Counted from the stretch's first letter, positions 8,596-18,432 are shown. The stretch is 64,000 nucleotides of DNA from Lachnospiraceae bacterium 10-1 (GCA_000403495.2 KE159810.1:368501-432500), one strand, 5' to 3'. A program made the numbers and translations. Notes: generated by a model not told the origin, from the letters alone.

Positions 8596-10002
8596 ATGAT
8601 TTTTCTGCCGCATATTTACCTATTAATGAAATGGAAGCATGACCTTATTTTTGATTTTTTCTTTCACTTATACGGTTCTGCTTCCTACCAATACATACAC
8701 ATTGTCAATACCTTAACAAGCATTCTGCTTCTTTGTCTTTATTTTGGAGTTTTGTGCCTTTTACATTTCATGCCCTTCGGAAAAAATAAGGCTTCTCATT
8801 CTAATGCCTCAGACCGAGAAGCACTCCCTCCGCGCCTTAAAATTATGGATGGGGGCAGGAAAATAATAAGGCTTTGCTTTTGGGGCATTTTAGCACAGCC
8901 TTTTTTGTATCTTTTCAGGCTGTACCTTTACCCTCTTTCCCACATTAGCGGGAATATTTTATGGCCCCTTGCCATTGACGGACTTTTGACTTTTCTTTTT
9001 TTCTACTATCTAATTTTAAATGGAAGCATCCGTATTTTGTCCACCTGCCGCAGTCTCGGCGTGTGGAAAAGAGTGCTTTTTTTCTGCTGGGTACTGATTC
9101 CCATTCTTCATCTGCTCCCTCTAAAATACCTGTGCAGAAAAGCAAAGATTGAATATGATGCGGAATGCTGCCGCTTTGAAAACCAAAAGCAGCGGGATGG
9201 CGCTATGCTTTGTGCTTCCAGATATCCTATTGTTATGCTTCACGGAATCGGTTTTCGGGATCTTCAGTATTTTAACTACTGGGGACGTATTCCCAAAGAA
9301 CTTGTACGAAATGGCGCTATTGTGTACTACGGCCATCAGGAGGCATGGGGTACTATTGAAAATAATGCCCAAATCATCAAAGAAACCATCCATAAAGTAC
9401 TGGAAGAAAATCATTGTGATAAGGTAAATATCATTGCCCATTCCAAGGGCGGCCTGGATGCCCGCTATCTGATCAGCGGCCTGCATATGGAGGATCAGGT
9501 GGCATCCTTAACTACCATATCCACTCCTCACAGGGGTTCCGAGCTTTTAAATATTTTAAATAAACTGCCCGATGGCATATACCGGCTGGTTTCCTCCCTG
9601 CTTGACTTTACTTACCGCCGAATGGGAGATCAGCATCCTGACTGTTACCATGCCAGTAAACAGCTTTCTTCCGGATTCTGCCAGGATTTTAATAAAAAGT
9701 ATCCGGATTCTCCAAAAGTTTATTATCAAAGCTATGCTTCCATTGTAAAACACACCTTAGGAGATAATCTGTTAAGCATTCCAAATTTATTAATGTATCT
9801 TGCCGGTGCGTCCAAAAATGACGGTCTTGTCACCGCAGAATCTGCTAAATGGGGTAATTTTAAAAAAACATTTATCAGCACAGGAAGACGGGGCATCTCT
9901 CATGGAGACATGATTGATTTAAAACGGGAGGATTATAAAGGATTTGATGTAATTGAAGCCTATGTGGAAATCGTATCGGAATTAAAAGCAATGGGATTTT
10001 GA
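8596..10002 (+). CDS. Membrane-anchored alpha/beta-hydrolase (lipase family)
   Basis: A 468-residue protein with four predicted N-terminal membrane segments (about 39-60, 90-112, 118-142, 158-178) and a C-terminal lipase domain. The domain starts with the oxyanion motif MLHGIGFRD (about 214). The nucleophile elbow is IIAHSKGGLDARY (Ser283), with Ala in place of the usual first Gly. TTISTPHRGSE follows, as in Pseudomonas/Burkholderia-type true lipases. KNDGLV and GISHGD would supply the Asp and His of the triad. The membrane domain is not part of classical lipases, so the enzyme probably acts on a membrane-associated ester; the substrate is unknown. It follows the C_GCAxxG_C_C gene by three bases and its stop directly abuts the convergent phosphoesterase gene. 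Confidence 0.8.
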   Translation: MIFLPHIYLLMKWKHDLIFDFFFHLYGSASYQYIHIVNTLTSILLLCLYFGVLCLLHFMPFGKNKASHSNASDREALPPRLKIMDGGRKIIRLCFWGILAQPFLYLFRLYLYPLSHISGNILWPLAIDGLLTFLFFYYLILNGSIRILSTCRSLGVWKRVLFFCWVLIPILHLLPLKYLCRKAKIEYDAECCRFENQKQRDGAMLCASRYPIVMLHGIGFRDLQYFNYWGRIPKELVRNGAIVYYGHQEAWGTIENNAQIIKETIHKVLEENHCDKVNIIAHSKGGLDARYLISGLHMEDQVASLTTISTPHRGSELLNILNKLPDGIYRLVSSLLDFTYRRMGDQHPDCYHASKQLSSGFCQDFNKKYPDSPKVYYQSYASIVKHTLGDNLLSIPNLLMYLAGASKNDGLVTAESAKWGNFKKTFISTGRRGISHGDMIDLKREDYKGFDVIEAYVEIVSELKAMGF

Positions 10003-10857
10003 TTATAGCAGTTCCTTAACTGCCTTTTCCCAGCATTTTTCCGGAATATCAGGCCAGTTGCAGAACCCTTTTTCCTCTTTACACAGCTCCATTGCCCTTG
10101 ACAGTACCTGGGCATGGCAGATGCTTCCATTTCGAAGCAGATGTTCCGTAACCTTACACCAACAGGGGGCTTTCACATCCAGTCCGCATTCATGCAGTTC
10201 ATATATTACTTTTTCCACATCATAGGAAAGACTGATAAATTCCTCTTTCCACTTCTTTTCCATCTCATGCAGAATCATAAACTGGGATTTGCCGCCGCTA
10301 AATAAGGATACTCCCACAGAACCCGGATTAAGTGCAATTTTTCCCTTATACTCTATTTTATCCTGCACATGAGTGTGTCCGCACAAAAGAAGTAAATTTT
10401 TCTCTCTTTCTATAATTTCATAGGTTTCCTTCCGGTCAGCAAACATATTATCATTTATTTTTTCAGGAGAGCCATGACATACCGTCACAGGCGGCATATC
10501 CGGAAAGGTAAGTTCCCGCTTCATGGGAAGGCTCTCATAAAATGCAAAATCCTTATGTGTTAAATGGCTGTATGTGTAAAGCAGGGAACCTGTCGTGGAA
10601 TCACATTCTTTCCATCCCTGACCGCCGCCGGCGCGATGATTCAGCCAGTAATCCTCCTTATTCCCCTTAATAAAATAACATTGATACTGTTCCTTCATCT
10701 GGTATATCATTTTCATTGTATTTTCGGGATAAGCCAGTTCCCCTAAGTAATCCCCCAGAAAAAGAAAGGTTGTAATTCCCTGATCCAATGCATACTCAAC
10801 GCACCTTGAAAGGGCTATGTAATTTCCATGAATATCTGATAATACCGCCAGATCCAT
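10003..10857 (-). CDS. Calcineurin-like metallophosphoesterase
   Basis: Cytosolic metallophosphoesterase of 284 residues (YfcE/MJ0936-like fold). The di-metal site motifs run in order: LSDIHGN near the N-terminus (DxH), FLGDYLG (GDxxx), GNKEDYW (GNxE/D), CHGSP, and LLCGHTHVQ (GHTH), followed by LNPGSVG. These are complete, so activity is likely. The substrate cannot be told; family members are phosphodiesterases or phosphatases. It is convergent with the lipase gene, with the two stops adjacent and no room for a terminator. It lies 50 bases downstream of mtnA and may be read from the same transcript. Confidence 0.85.
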   Translation of the reverse strand: MDLAVLSDIHGNYIALSRCVEYALDQGITTFLFLGDYLGELAYPENTMKMIYQMKEQYQCYFIKGNKEDYWLNHRAGGGQGWKECDSTTGSLLYTYSHLTHKDFAFYESLPMKRELTFPDMPPVTVCHGSPEKINDNMFADRKETYEIIEREKNLLLLCGHTHVQDKIEYKGKIALNPGSVGVSLFSGGKSQFMILHEMEKKWKEEFISLSYDVEKVIYELHECGLDVKAPCWCKVTEHLLRNGSICHAQVLSRAMELCKEEKGFCNWPDIPEKCWEKAVKELL

Positions 10858-10907
10858 AGTAACTCCTTTTTCAATTTTGCTTTCGGCTGCCTGCTTTTAC
10901 TATCATC

Positions 10908-11999
10908 CTATTTTGCATTTGTTCTCATTTTCTCAAGGGATTCCTTAAAAGGCGCTCTGGCAATCCCGTGTTCTGTCACAATCGCTGTAATCAGTTCGTT
11001 GTCTGTCACATCAAAAGCAGGGTTAAACACCTTTATGCCCTCCGGCGCCATAGGTTCCTTATACCACATTTGCGTCACTTCCTCCGCCGGCCTTTGTTCA
11101 ATCTCAATTTCTGTACCGGTAGGGGTGTTAAAATCAATAGTAGACATAGGCGCACATACGTAAAAAGGCACTCCATACCGTTTTGCCACTGCTGCCACCA
11201 CAGAGGTTCCGATCTTATTGGCTGTATCTCCATTGGCTGCTACCCGGTCACATCCTACAAATACTGCGTTAACCCAGCCATTTTTCATAACCATGGCAGA
11301 CATATTATCACAAATCAATGTTACATCCACTCCGGCGCTTTGAAGCTCATATGCAGTCAGCCTCGCCCCCTGCAAAAGCGGTCTGGTTTCATCCGCAAAT
11401 ACCCGGAAATGATACCCTCTCTCCTGTCCTAAATAAATAGGCGCTGTGGCTGTCCCATATTTGCAGGTTGCAAGCTGCCCTGCATTGCAATGGGTTAATA
11501 TGCCGTCCCCGGGTTTTACCAAAGACAGACCGTTTTCACCAATCGCCTTGCAGACACGAATATCTTCCTCCTTGATTTCTCTTGCTTCCCTGCCAAGAAT
11601 CTCAATAATTTCAGATACTGCTTTTCCCTCTTCATGTGCCTTTATGCATACCTGTTCCATTCTGTTTAGTGCCCAGGAAAGATTGACTGCGGTAGGCCTT
11701 GCAGAATTAAGATAGTCCTTCTGTGCCTTAAATTTCTCATAAAAGCTGTCAAAATCCACCTTCTCTATCTGCTGCCCGGCAATTTCTTTGGCCAGGATAT
11801 AAATTCCCATCGCCGCTGCCACTCCAATGGCAGGCGCACCGCGCACTTTTAGCAGATAAATGGCGTCCCAGATCTCCTGGGCCGTATGGAGTCTTATTAT
11901 TTCTGTTTTTCCGGGTAGTCTGGTTTGGTCAATGATTATGACACTATTGTCATTATCGTCTAATTCCACTGTTTCGTATTCTATAATACTTTTGTTCAT
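10908..11999 (-). CDS. mtnA: S-methyl-5-thioribose-1-phosphate isomerase
   Basis: MtnA, 363 residues, the usual length. It isomerises 5-methylthioribose-1-phosphate to the ribulose form in methionine salvage and belongs to the eIF2B-alpha-like family. Diagnostic stretches are RLPGKTEII near the N-terminus, [26 protein letters not shown] (catalytic Cys), [25 protein letters not shown] (catalytic Asp), [18 protein letters not shown] and [10 protein letters not shown]. No other salvage gene (mtnK, mtnB, aldolase) lies in the window, so the pathway or a shunt variant must be completed elsewhere. A small membrane-protein gene lies directly upstream on the same strand. Confidence 0.95.
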   Translation of the reverse strand: MNKSIIEYETVELDDNDNSVIIIDQTRLPGKTEIIRLHTAQEIWDAIYLLKVRGAPAIGVAAAMGIYILAKEIAGQQIEKVDFDSFYEKFKAQKDYLNSARPTAVNLSWALNRMEQVCIKAHEEGKAVSEIIEILGREAREIKEEDIRVCKAIGENGLSLVKPGDGILTHCNAGQLATCKYGTATAPIYLGQERGYHFRVFADETRPLLQGARLTAYELQSAGVDVTLICDNMSAMVMKNGWVNAVFVGCDRVAANGDTANKIGTSVVAAVAKRYGVPFYVCAPMSTIDFNTPTGTEIEIEQRPAEEVTQMWYKEPMAPEGIKVFNPAFDVTDNELITAIVTEHGIARAPFKESLEKMRTNAK

Positions 12000-12051
12000 T
12001 TTTGCAGCTTCCTTTCCTGAAACTATAAATTGTGTATTTATAAATTAAAAA

Positions 12052-12237
12052 TTATTTCTTATTTTCTCTGTTTTCTATCACTTCCATCACAGAAAAAACA
12101 ACACATACCAGCACCGCAAGCAAAGATATCATCCTGTCAATTCTGGCATTCATACGCTTTCTTCTTTTTATTTTCTGTTTTGCCTTTTTCTTTTCCAGCT
12201 TTCTTCGATCTTTCTCCTGTTTTGATGTGTGTATCAT
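12052..12237 (-). CDS. Small basic single-pass membrane protein
   Basis: A predicted 61-residue protein of no recognised family. The first 35 residues are very rich in Lys and Arg, then a single hydrophobic segment (about 37-53), then a short charged tail, so it would be a single-pass membrane protein with a basic cytosolic arm. The gene starts 15 bases after the stop of the YbaK gene, and its AAAGG lies across that stop, which favours a real translationally coupled gene. An AT-rich shadow frame cannot be excluded, so the call is modest. Confidence 0.5.
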   Translation of the reverse strand: MIHTSKQEKDRRKLEKKKAKQKIKRRKRMNARIDRMISLLAVLVCVVFSVMEVIENRENKK

Positions 12238-12252
12238 ATTAACCCATGCCTT

Positions 12253-12735
12253 TCACATAATAAGATCTGCATATTCTCCTTTGCAGGCTTTAAGCAGATC
12301 CCCCGGTTCCAATTCAATTTGTGAACCAATCCTGCCTCCGCTGACAAAAATTATATCTTTATCTTTTGCTGACTCATCCAGTCTGGTCACATATTGCTTT
12401 TTCATGCCAATGGCAGTGCAGCCGCCTCTGATATATCCGGTCACCTGATTGATATCCTTTACAGGAATCATGGATATGGATTTTTCTCCCACCGCCTTTG
12501 CCGCTTTTTTTAAATCCAGTTCCTGTGCAACAGGAATCACAAATACAAAATAATTTTTACTGTTTCCTACTGTTACTAAGGTTTTGTATACCTTTTCATG
12601 CGGAAGAGAAAGCATGTCAGCAATCTTCAGGCCATCGGTAAATTCTTCACATTCATACGTATGGCAGGTAAAAGGTATCTTTTCCTTTTCCAAAATGCGC
12701 ATTGCATTGGTTTTTACTTCTTTATTTTTAGCCAT
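12253..12735 (-). CDS. ybaK: Cys-tRNA(Pro)/Cys-tRNA deacylase, YbaK/EbsC family
   Basis: YbaK family trans-editing protein of 160 residues, the family's normal size. It hydrolyses Cys mischarged on tRNA-Pro. Visible features are HEKVYKTLV in the first third (catalytic Lys region), FVFVIPVAQELDLKKAAKA, the glycine-rich GYIRGGCTAIGMKK and FVSGGRIGSQIEL. It sits between the HIT gene upstream (33 bases) and a small membrane-protein gene downstream, all on the minus strand. Confidence 0.93.
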   Translation of the reverse strand: MAKNKEVKTNAMRILEKEKIPFTCHTYECEEFTDGLKIADMLSLPHEKVYKTLVTVGNSKNYFVFVIPVAQELDLKKAAKAVGEKSISMIPVKDINQVTGYIRGGCTAIGMKKQYVTRLDESAKDKDIIFVSGGRIGSQIELEPGDLLKACKGEYADLIM

Positions 12736-12768
12736 TTTTGTACCATTATCCTTTTTAATTAAGACTTC

Positions 12769-13233
12769 TTACAATAGTTTATTTAGTTCAAAAAGCAGCC
12801 TTTGCTTCATTTCTGCTAATTGGCTTTTATCTGGGCGGTTGTCATCACAATATATCTTTTCCATAGGATAGCACCAGACTGGACCTTTCCCATTATTTCC
12901 ATATCTGCCTATATCTCCACTCACTCTGGGATAAAGATGCCAGTGAAGGTGTACATCTCCATTTCCAAGCAATTCATAATTTATTTTTTCGGGAGCAAAA
13001 GCTTTGGAAACAGCTTCTGCAACGATTGACATTTCCTCAAGAAACTTTAATCTTTCCGCTTTGTCAAGATGAAATAATTCCGTTTTGTCACCATGCTCTT
13101 TGTAAAGAAAAAGGGTGTAACCATAAAAATGCTGATGGTCTCCAATAACAACATAACCGGTCTCCAGTTCTTTTACAAAATAAGGATTTGCACCATTCTT
13201 TATCATTTCAATCCTATCACATACAAAACACAT
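12769..13233 (-). CDS. HIT family protein
   Basis: Histidine-triad nucleotide-binding protein, 154 residues from ATG 13233. The start is set by GGAGGTG seven bases upstream; an in-frame GTG five codons earlier overlaps that ribosome site and is unlikely. The N-terminal MCFVCDRI is the usual Cys-x2-Cys opening of HIT proteins, and the active-site triad is HLHWHLYPR. The family hydrolyses nucleoside phosphoramidates or dinucleoside polyphosphates; the exact substrate is not deducible. It is the first gene of a minus-strand run that includes ybaK. Confidence 0.92.
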   Translation of the reverse strand: MCFVCDRIEMIKNGANPYFVKELETGYVVIGDHQHFYGYTLFLYKEHGDKTELFHLDKAERLKFLEEMSIVAEAVSKAFAPEKINYELLGNGDVHLHWHLYPRVSGDIGRYGNNGKGPVWCYPMEKIYCDDNRPDKSQLAEMKQRLLFELNKLL

Positions 13234-13292
13234 ATCCGTCACCTCCACAAGTAAAATTATAACATATTGTAAAAGATCTGTGTGAACTAGTT

Positions 13293-13358
13293 AAGGGAAA
13301 TATATATGCAAATTTTCCCTTGTAACATACCAGTCAGGCAGCTACAAGGGAAATATAT
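13293..13358. repeat. Nested inverted/direct repeats after the FtsX-type exporter
   Basis: TTTCCCTTGTA (13314-13324) and its exact complement TACAAGGGAAA (13343-13353) flank an 18-base loop. AAGGGAAATATAT occurs twice in direct orientation (13293-13305 and 13346-13358). The first copy could also pair with 13313-13321, giving two competing hairpins. It lies directly downstream of the exporter permease stop and probably ends that transcript, although no long T-run follows on the minus strand. Confidence 0.5.
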
Positions 13359-13359
13359 T

Positions 13360-15909
13360 TTACACTTCCGCCAAACGCAGACGTTCAATAATACTCTTTT
13401 TACACAATACATGGTAGCAGCTCACCGGAAGGATAATGGAGAGCAGCCCGATAACAGGAATGCTTATTACCAGCGGAAGTGCATGAAATTCCCATATAAA
13501 ATATGACATATTTTTTCCTAATAAATAAACCAGGCCATAGCTGACCACATTTCCAAAGGTTACAGTAATTCCCAGTGTCCATGCTCCATACAAAATTCCT
13601 TCCATTATCAGCATCTGCTTAAGCTGCTTTCCAGTCATTCCTACCGCCTGCATCATGGCAAACTCTTGTTTTCTTGTAAGAATACCCGTTATCATGGCAT
13701 TGATCAGATTCAGCACGCCGATCAGCCCAAGAATCAATCCAAGAAGGCCGCCTATAACACCAAACAGGCCGCTTTCCGCCTCAAACTCTTTTCGCAGAGT
13801 TTTCTTAGTACTTAATACAAGCTCCGGATAATCTGTTTCCAATAATTTTTCAATCTGGGCAATCACCTGTTCCTCTTTTTCTTCCTCCACATCAATGCAG
13901 GCATGTAATGCACCCTCTGGGTTATAAAGTTCCTTAAAATCTTTTTCACATAAAAGCAGGCTGATTCCTCCCAAGGTAACGCCGCGTGTGCCAATGGAAT
14001 AAGGCAGCTGCGCCGAAGCTACAATCTCCACCTCTTTATCTGGTTTCGTTCCTTCTCCCTTCAACGTCAGTTTATCTCCTATTGAAGCCCAGTTTTTGGA
14101 AAAAATATCCACCAGTAAAACTGCAGTTCCTCCCTGCTCAAATTTTTCCCGATCAAAAGTTCCCTCCCAGTTTTCCAGGCTTGCATACAGATCTTCTGCA
14201 ATGTGAAATGCTTTTTCAGGTATTTCTCCGCTTTCCTTCACTCCTCCAAGCATTTCTTCCACGCCCATACGTCCCTGCATTTGTGTCTCAAAATAACTGA
14301 AAAACCGCTCAATTGTTTCCTCCCCGATTCCTGCCATCCCCGCCTTACTTTCTATAATCTGTACCTTGTCCACACCGGGAATTTTTTCTATGGCTGAAAC
14401 TGCTTCCGGCGTCACTGCCTCACAGTTCTGCCAGTTTCCTGACAAATCCAGCATAGTATAGTGAGTAACCTGCATATCACTAAGCAGATAATCTTTCACA
14501 TACTCATCAAAGGAAAATCCTTTTACCATTGCGTAAGTGGCATTTAACAGAATAAGACTTAAGGATAAAGATGCAATCACTGCAGCCACTTTCTTTTTAT
14601 TTCTTCCCATATTGGCTGCTGCCATATGGAACATGGAAATCTTCGATACCTTTTTCTCTTTCTTCTTATAAGTAATGCTTTCCACAAAGCGTACTGCCTC
14701 TATAGGCGACACCTTTGTTGCCAGATGGCAGGGCTTGATGCAGCTTATATATACCACTGCCAGCGAAAACAGCGCTGCGCCAATAAAAATCCAGGGGTTT
14801 AAAGATATGTTGGTAACACCGTCAGTAACCGTTGCACGATAAACCGCAGGCATCACTCCCCTGCCCACAAACCACCCGGTCAAAAGCCCAATAGGGATTC
14901 CTGCTGCCGAAAGCATAAGTGCTTGTGTGCGCACCATACTCCGAAGCTGTCTGCCGGTAGCGCCTATGGTTTTTAAAAGTCCATAATAACGGATATCAAT
15001 GGTAACATTAATGTAAAAAATATTGTAGATAATCAAATATCCTGACAAAATAATAAGAAACAGCAGCCCTATGCCCAAAAGCATCGTAAAGCCATCCACT
15101 CTGGCCGTACCATAGCCCCAGTTCACACTGATTCCAATTTCATCCTCAGTAAATCCTGCCCGTCTGGTAAGCTCCTCCATTTGGGATTCAATGTCAAAAG
15201 AAGAGTCAAAGTAAATTCCTGCCTGCACACAGCCAATTGGCTGATAAAGCCCTTTTTCTTTCATGCGCTGATAATAATTGACTGATAAAAGATCAATATT
15301 TTCATCCAGCCATTCTCTGGATATCCAAAATTCCTGTGCCCTGGAAGCATCATTGGAATACCAGAATCCGCTTAGGGTAAATTCCTCCTCAAAAATAACC
15401 TCATTTCCTTCCCCATCACAACTGGATATGGTAATCGCTACCTTTTCACCTACCCGAAGGGGAACTCCAAGAGCTTCAAGGACTTTGGAACTGGCTGCAC
15501 ATTCATTTCTTTTTTCCGGCATTTTTCCTTCTTCCGGATAACTAAAGCTCCACTTCGCCTGCTGCTCCTCGCTAAAACGCACCTCTGTCTGAATTCCATT
15601 TAATTCAGGATTACTTCCAAATCCGGCCATAATATCATAGCTGATATCCTGATAACCACCGGCTTCCTTCACTCTTTCATATTCTTCCACAGACAAATAT
15701 TTATAGCCTCCATGGGCGCTTGTTCCTACCTGCCGCATGGTTGCCTCCTGCAGGGAGCTCATCATAGAACTGCCTGCTGTAAACAGCGCAGTAAAAAGCA
15801 CTGTTGTAAGGGTAATAGCCAGCACTGCAATCAGATTTTTCCACCGCTTTTCCTTCATGGTCCTTATGGAAAGAACCCGGATAATTTTTTTATTAGAAAC
15901 GTTCCTCAT
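13360..15909 (-). CDS. ABC transporter permease, FtsX/MacB-like
   Basis: Permease of 849 residues with the duplicated FtsX plan: an N-terminal helix near 28-50, an extracytoplasmic domain of about 200 residues, three membrane segments around 275-400, another helix, a second extracytoplasmic domain, then three final segments in the last 150 residues. This is the 8-10 helix type seen in peptide-antibiotic or lipoprotein-related exporters. It overlaps the upstream ATPase gene by four bases (ATGA), so the two form one complex. A response regulator/kinase pair of the kind that normally controls such exporters lies further upstream (19685-21215), separated by three unrelated genes. Substrate unknown. 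Confidence 0.9.
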   Translation of the reverse strand: MRNVSNKKIIRVLSIRTMKEKRWKNLIAVLAITLTTVLFTALFTAGSSMMSSLQEATMRQVGTSAHGGYKYLSVEEYERVKEAGGYQDISYDIMAGFGSNPELNGIQTEVRFSEEQQAKWSFSYPEEGKMPEKRNECAASSKVLEALGVPLRVGEKVAITISSCDGEGNEVIFEEEFTLSGFWYSNDASRAQEFWISREWLDENIDLLSVNYYQRMKEKGLYQPIGCVQAGIYFDSSFDIESQMEELTRRAGFTEDEIGISVNWGYGTARVDGFTMLLGIGLLFLIILSGYLIIYNIFYINVTIDIRYYGLLKTIGATGRQLRSMVRTQALMLSAAGIPIGLLTGWFVGRGVMPAVYRATVTDGVTNISLNPWIFIGAALFSLAVVYISCIKPCHLATKVSPIEAVRFVESITYKKKEKKVSKISMFHMAAANMGRNKKKVAAVIASLSLSLILLNATYAMVKGFSFDEYVKDYLLSDMQVTHYTMLDLSGNWQNCEAVTPEAVSAIEKIPGVDKVQIIESKAGMAGIGEETIERFFSYFETQMQGRMGVEEMLGGVKESGEIPEKAFHIAEDLYASLENWEGTFDREKFEQGGTAVLLVDIFSKNWASIGDKLTLKGEGTKPDKEVEIVASAQLPYSIGTRGVTLGGISLLLCEKDFKELYNPEGALHACIDVEEEKEEQVIAQIEKLLETDYPELVLSTKKTLRKEFEAESGLFGVIGGLLGLILGLIGVLNLINAMITGILTRKQEFAMMQAVGMTGKQLKQMLIMEGILYGAWTLGITVTFGNVVSYGLVYLLGKNMSYFIWEFHALPLVISIPVIGLLSIILPVSCYHVLCKKSIIERLRLAEV

Positions 15910-16586
15910 ACCCGGCCTCCCTCTGTCACAATCTTTCCATCCTCAATTCTGACAATCCTGTCGGCAAGCTGGGCAATCTCCTCATTATGAGTAATCATTA
16001 CAATGGTCTGTTCAAACTTTTTTGCTGTCACCTTTAAAAGTCCCAGTACGTCCTGGCTGGTGGCAGTGTCCAGATTTCCGGTAGGCTCATCTGCCAGGAT
16101 AATGGCTGGCTTTGCCGCCAGCGCTCTTGCAATGGCAACCCGCTGCTGCTGTCCACCTGATAGCTGGGAAGGAAGAGAATTTATCTTATTTTCCAGTCCC
16201 AATGTCTTTATGATCCGGCTGATATAGTCCTGATCAATCCAGTTCCCATCAAGCTGAATGGGGAACACAATATTTTCATAAACATTTAAAACCGGAACAA
16301 GGTTATAGCTTTGAAATATAAAGCCAATTTTCCTGCGCCGGAAAATTGCAAGCGCCTCCTCCTTTAATGTGGAAATATCTTTGCCATCCACAAATACATT
16401 ACCTTCGGTGGGATAATCTAATCCCCCCAGCATATGGAGCAGTGTTGATTTACCGCTTCCGCTTGTTCCCACAATTGAAACAAACTCACCCTGCTCCACC
16501 TTAAGATTCACATTATCCAAAGCTTTCACAAGACTTTCATCCTGCCCATAATGCTTTTTCAGTCCTTTTGTTTCCAAAATAATCAT
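15906..16586 (-). CDS. ABC transporter ATP-binding protein (MacB/LolD/BceA type)
   Basis: ATPase of 226 residues, typical of the LolD/MacB/BceA group. Walker A is GTSGSGKST, the Q-loop lies in [20 protein letters not shown], the signature is [15 protein letters not shown], and Walker B is [11 protein letters not shown], followed by the switch MITHNEE. It overlaps the permease gene by four bases. A gap of 142 bases separates it from the YdeI gene upstream and may hold its own promoter. It powers the FtsX-type permease at 13360-15909. Confidence 0.93.
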   Translation of the reverse strand: MIILETKGLKKHYGQDESLVKALDNVNLKVEQGEFVSIVGTSGSGKSTLLHMLGGLDYPTEGNVFVDGKDISTLKEEALAIFRRRKIGFIFQSYNLVPVLNVYENIVFPIQLDGNWIDQDYISRIIKTLGLENKINSLPSQLSGGQQQRVAIARALAAKPAIILADEPTGNLDTATSQDVLGLLKVTAKKFEQTIVMITHNEEIAQLADRIVRIEDGKIVTEGGRV

Positions 16587-16728
16587 CTAAAATAACCTAC
16601 CCTTCCTGTACCTGTACATCTTCATCCCCAGGTACAAAGTTATATATAAATTTTTTATCTATTATTTACTATAACAGGTAAGTCTTTCTGCCTTCTTTCC
16701 GAATTCTAACACTTTTGAAAGAATGCAG

Positions 16729-17289
16729 TTACATAGGTTTTAAATTTTTATTAAGCCTGTCCACCATCCAGGCAATTCGCTTTTCCCGTCCTGCATCCGT
16801 CTTTGCATCAAAATATGCCCGCGTATAGGTTTTCTTTACTGACAGGGACATTGCCTGAAAATTTGTACAGGCAGGCTCATATCCTTCCAGCAGTGCGGAA
16901 AGCTGAGCAATTTGTTCCTCTGTAACCGCCGCCGGCTGCCTGGCATACCACTGCCCGTTTTTTTTGGCTTCCTCTATTTTCGTTCTGCCAAAATCAGTCA
17001 TCAGCCCCCGCTCTTCCAGACTTTCTGCCAATGCCTTATTTTTCTCTGACCACTTGCTATTCTCCCTGCGCATGGAAAAATATTTCTTATAAGTTTTATC
17101 GTCAATACTTTGCATCTGTCCATCAATCCATCCAAAACAGAGCGCCTCTTCAAGGGCTTCTCCTGCTTTTATTGTTTTCGGTCCGCCAGCCTTGCCAAAT
17201 AAAAGCCAGACACCGGCATTTGACAGGCAATTCTCACAGAGCCATTTTCTAAATTCTTCTCTGTCTGCAAATTCCAACAGATTACTCAT
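16729..17289 (-). CDS. YdeI/OmpD-associated family protein
   Basis: Cytosolic protein of 186 residues of the YdeI (OmdA) family, which has been linked loosely to stress and antimicrobial resistance but has no firm biochemical function. Recognisable stretches are WLCENCLSNAGVWLLFGK at the N-terminus, ALEEALCFGWIDGQM, the central FSMRRENSKWSEKNK, and the C-terminal YTRAYFDAKTDAGREKRI. The ribosome site GGGAGG precedes the ATG. It lies between the ATPase/TOPRIM pair and the FtsX-type exporter on the same strand; no role in either is shown. Confidence 0.85.
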   Translation of the reverse strand: MSNLLEFADREEFRKWLCENCLSNAGVWLLFGKAGGPKTIKAGEALEEALCFGWIDGQMQSIDDKTYKKYFSMRRENSKWSEKNKALAESLEERGLMTDFGRTKIEEAKKNGQWYARQPAAVTEEQIAQLSALLEGYEPACTNFQAMSLSVKKTYTRAYFDAKTDAGREKRIAWMVDRLNKNLKPM

Positions 17290-17379
17290 TATGCGTTCCT
17301 CCCTTCCTTCTCCTTATCCGTTCCACAGGCATATTTCCCGATTATGATTTAGTAATTTCCATAAGAAAAATAATATAAA

Positions 17380-18432
17380 TCATTCTTTCACAAGTGCAAA
17401 ATTGTACTCTGCCACAAAAAATACACAAGTATTCAATACCCATATAAATCCTGTATTAATATTATGGCTAGTTTCATTTTGCATCTCTAAAATTTTTGTT
17501 AAATCCAGCGCTTCGAAGCATTGCTTATATCTGTCTTCTTCTATTAGATACTGATCATTTTGAATCCTATTTGCTTTACGAATATTATGACAAATAATCT
17601 GGCTGAAAATTTTCCTCATGCATTCCCAATACGTTTGTCCATTATGTGCATATCCCAATTGCATAATCATATCTTTAATCTGATACTTTGCTGTTTCTAA
17701 ACTGACGTCTTTTATCATCTGGCACAATATGTTTTGAATTTTATCATTTAATTTATTTTCTTCAGAAATATCCAAAATCATATTGCAGCATTTATTTCTC
17801 TTCTCCACGTCAGTAATTCCATAACGTTCCTTCAATAAATCTTCAATTTTATGAGGATATTCAATATATTTTGCAATCATTGTTTCAGCCCTTACCAAAG
17901 CTTTATATTCTTTCCCCGGTTGTAGTGATACTAAAATTTTCCGCTCACCATAACCAGCATCTGGCAAAGTCTGCAAATGTTGATACGACTCTATCATAGG
18001 ATAATTTATATACAATTTTCCCATATCTGCTGCATCAGTAAAATACTTCTGCATCTTAAGAATCTTCTCTTCTGAAAAGTTTGCATCATGGCGCTCATAA
18101 TCAAACACTATAATAATGTTGGTAAAATCAATTTTATATCGAAGATTATCCGGATACCGCTTCTTACTTATTACAAAAGGCAAATCAATATCATCACCAG
18201 ATTCTGCCCACCCGTCGCCATATTCTTTCTCAATATCATCGTAAAGCAGATAGATGTTAGTTCCATAAATCCAAATGTCATCCATATGAATATCAATTTC
18301 GGGAAAGCAGGCAAAAAGCAGCCAAAATAATTTATTTTTTTCGTGATTTCCTTCCACAATTAACAGATTTTGACTTCGTTTTCTTTTTTCACCAATATAA
18401 TCATTCATATTTCTCAAATTCTCCGCTGACAT
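17380..18432 (-). CDS. TOPRIM-like putative nuclease of a two-gene (AbiL/RloB- or PARIS-like) system
   Basis: A 350-residue protein without a firm family. Three elements fit a TOPRIM or OLD-type nuclease fold: LLIVEGNHEKNK (Glu27, motif 1), a beta strand ending in IIIVFDYERHD (Asp111, Glu113, Asp116) and YINYPMIESY (142-150), a stretch also seen in RloB/AbiLii and DUF4435-type proteins. The C-terminal half is helical and Lys-rich. It overlaps the ATPase gene upstream; the start may be ATG 18432 or ATG 18408, neither with a strong ribosome site. ATPase plus TOPRIM pairs are known as anti-phage modules (AbiL, PARIS, Gabija). By analogy the ATPase would sense infection and this protein would cut nucleic acid. 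Function is inferred. Confidence 0.65.
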   Translation of the reverse strand: MSAENLRNMNDYIGEKRKRSQNLLIVEGNHEKNKLFWLLFACFPEIDIHMDDIWIYGTNIYLLYDDIEKEYGDGWAESGDDIDLPFVISKKRYPDNLRYKIDFTNIIIVFDYERHDANFSEEKILKMQKYFTDAADMGKLYINYPMIESYQHLQTLPDAGYGERKILVSLQPGKEYKALVRAETMIAKYIEYPHKIEDLLKERYGITDVEKRNKCCNMILDISEENKLNDKIQNILCQMIKDVSLETAKYQIKDMIMQLGYAHNGQTYWECMRKIFSQIICHNIRKANRIQNDQYLIEEDRYKQCFEALDLTKILEMQNETSHNINTGFIWVLNTCVFFVAEYNFALVKE

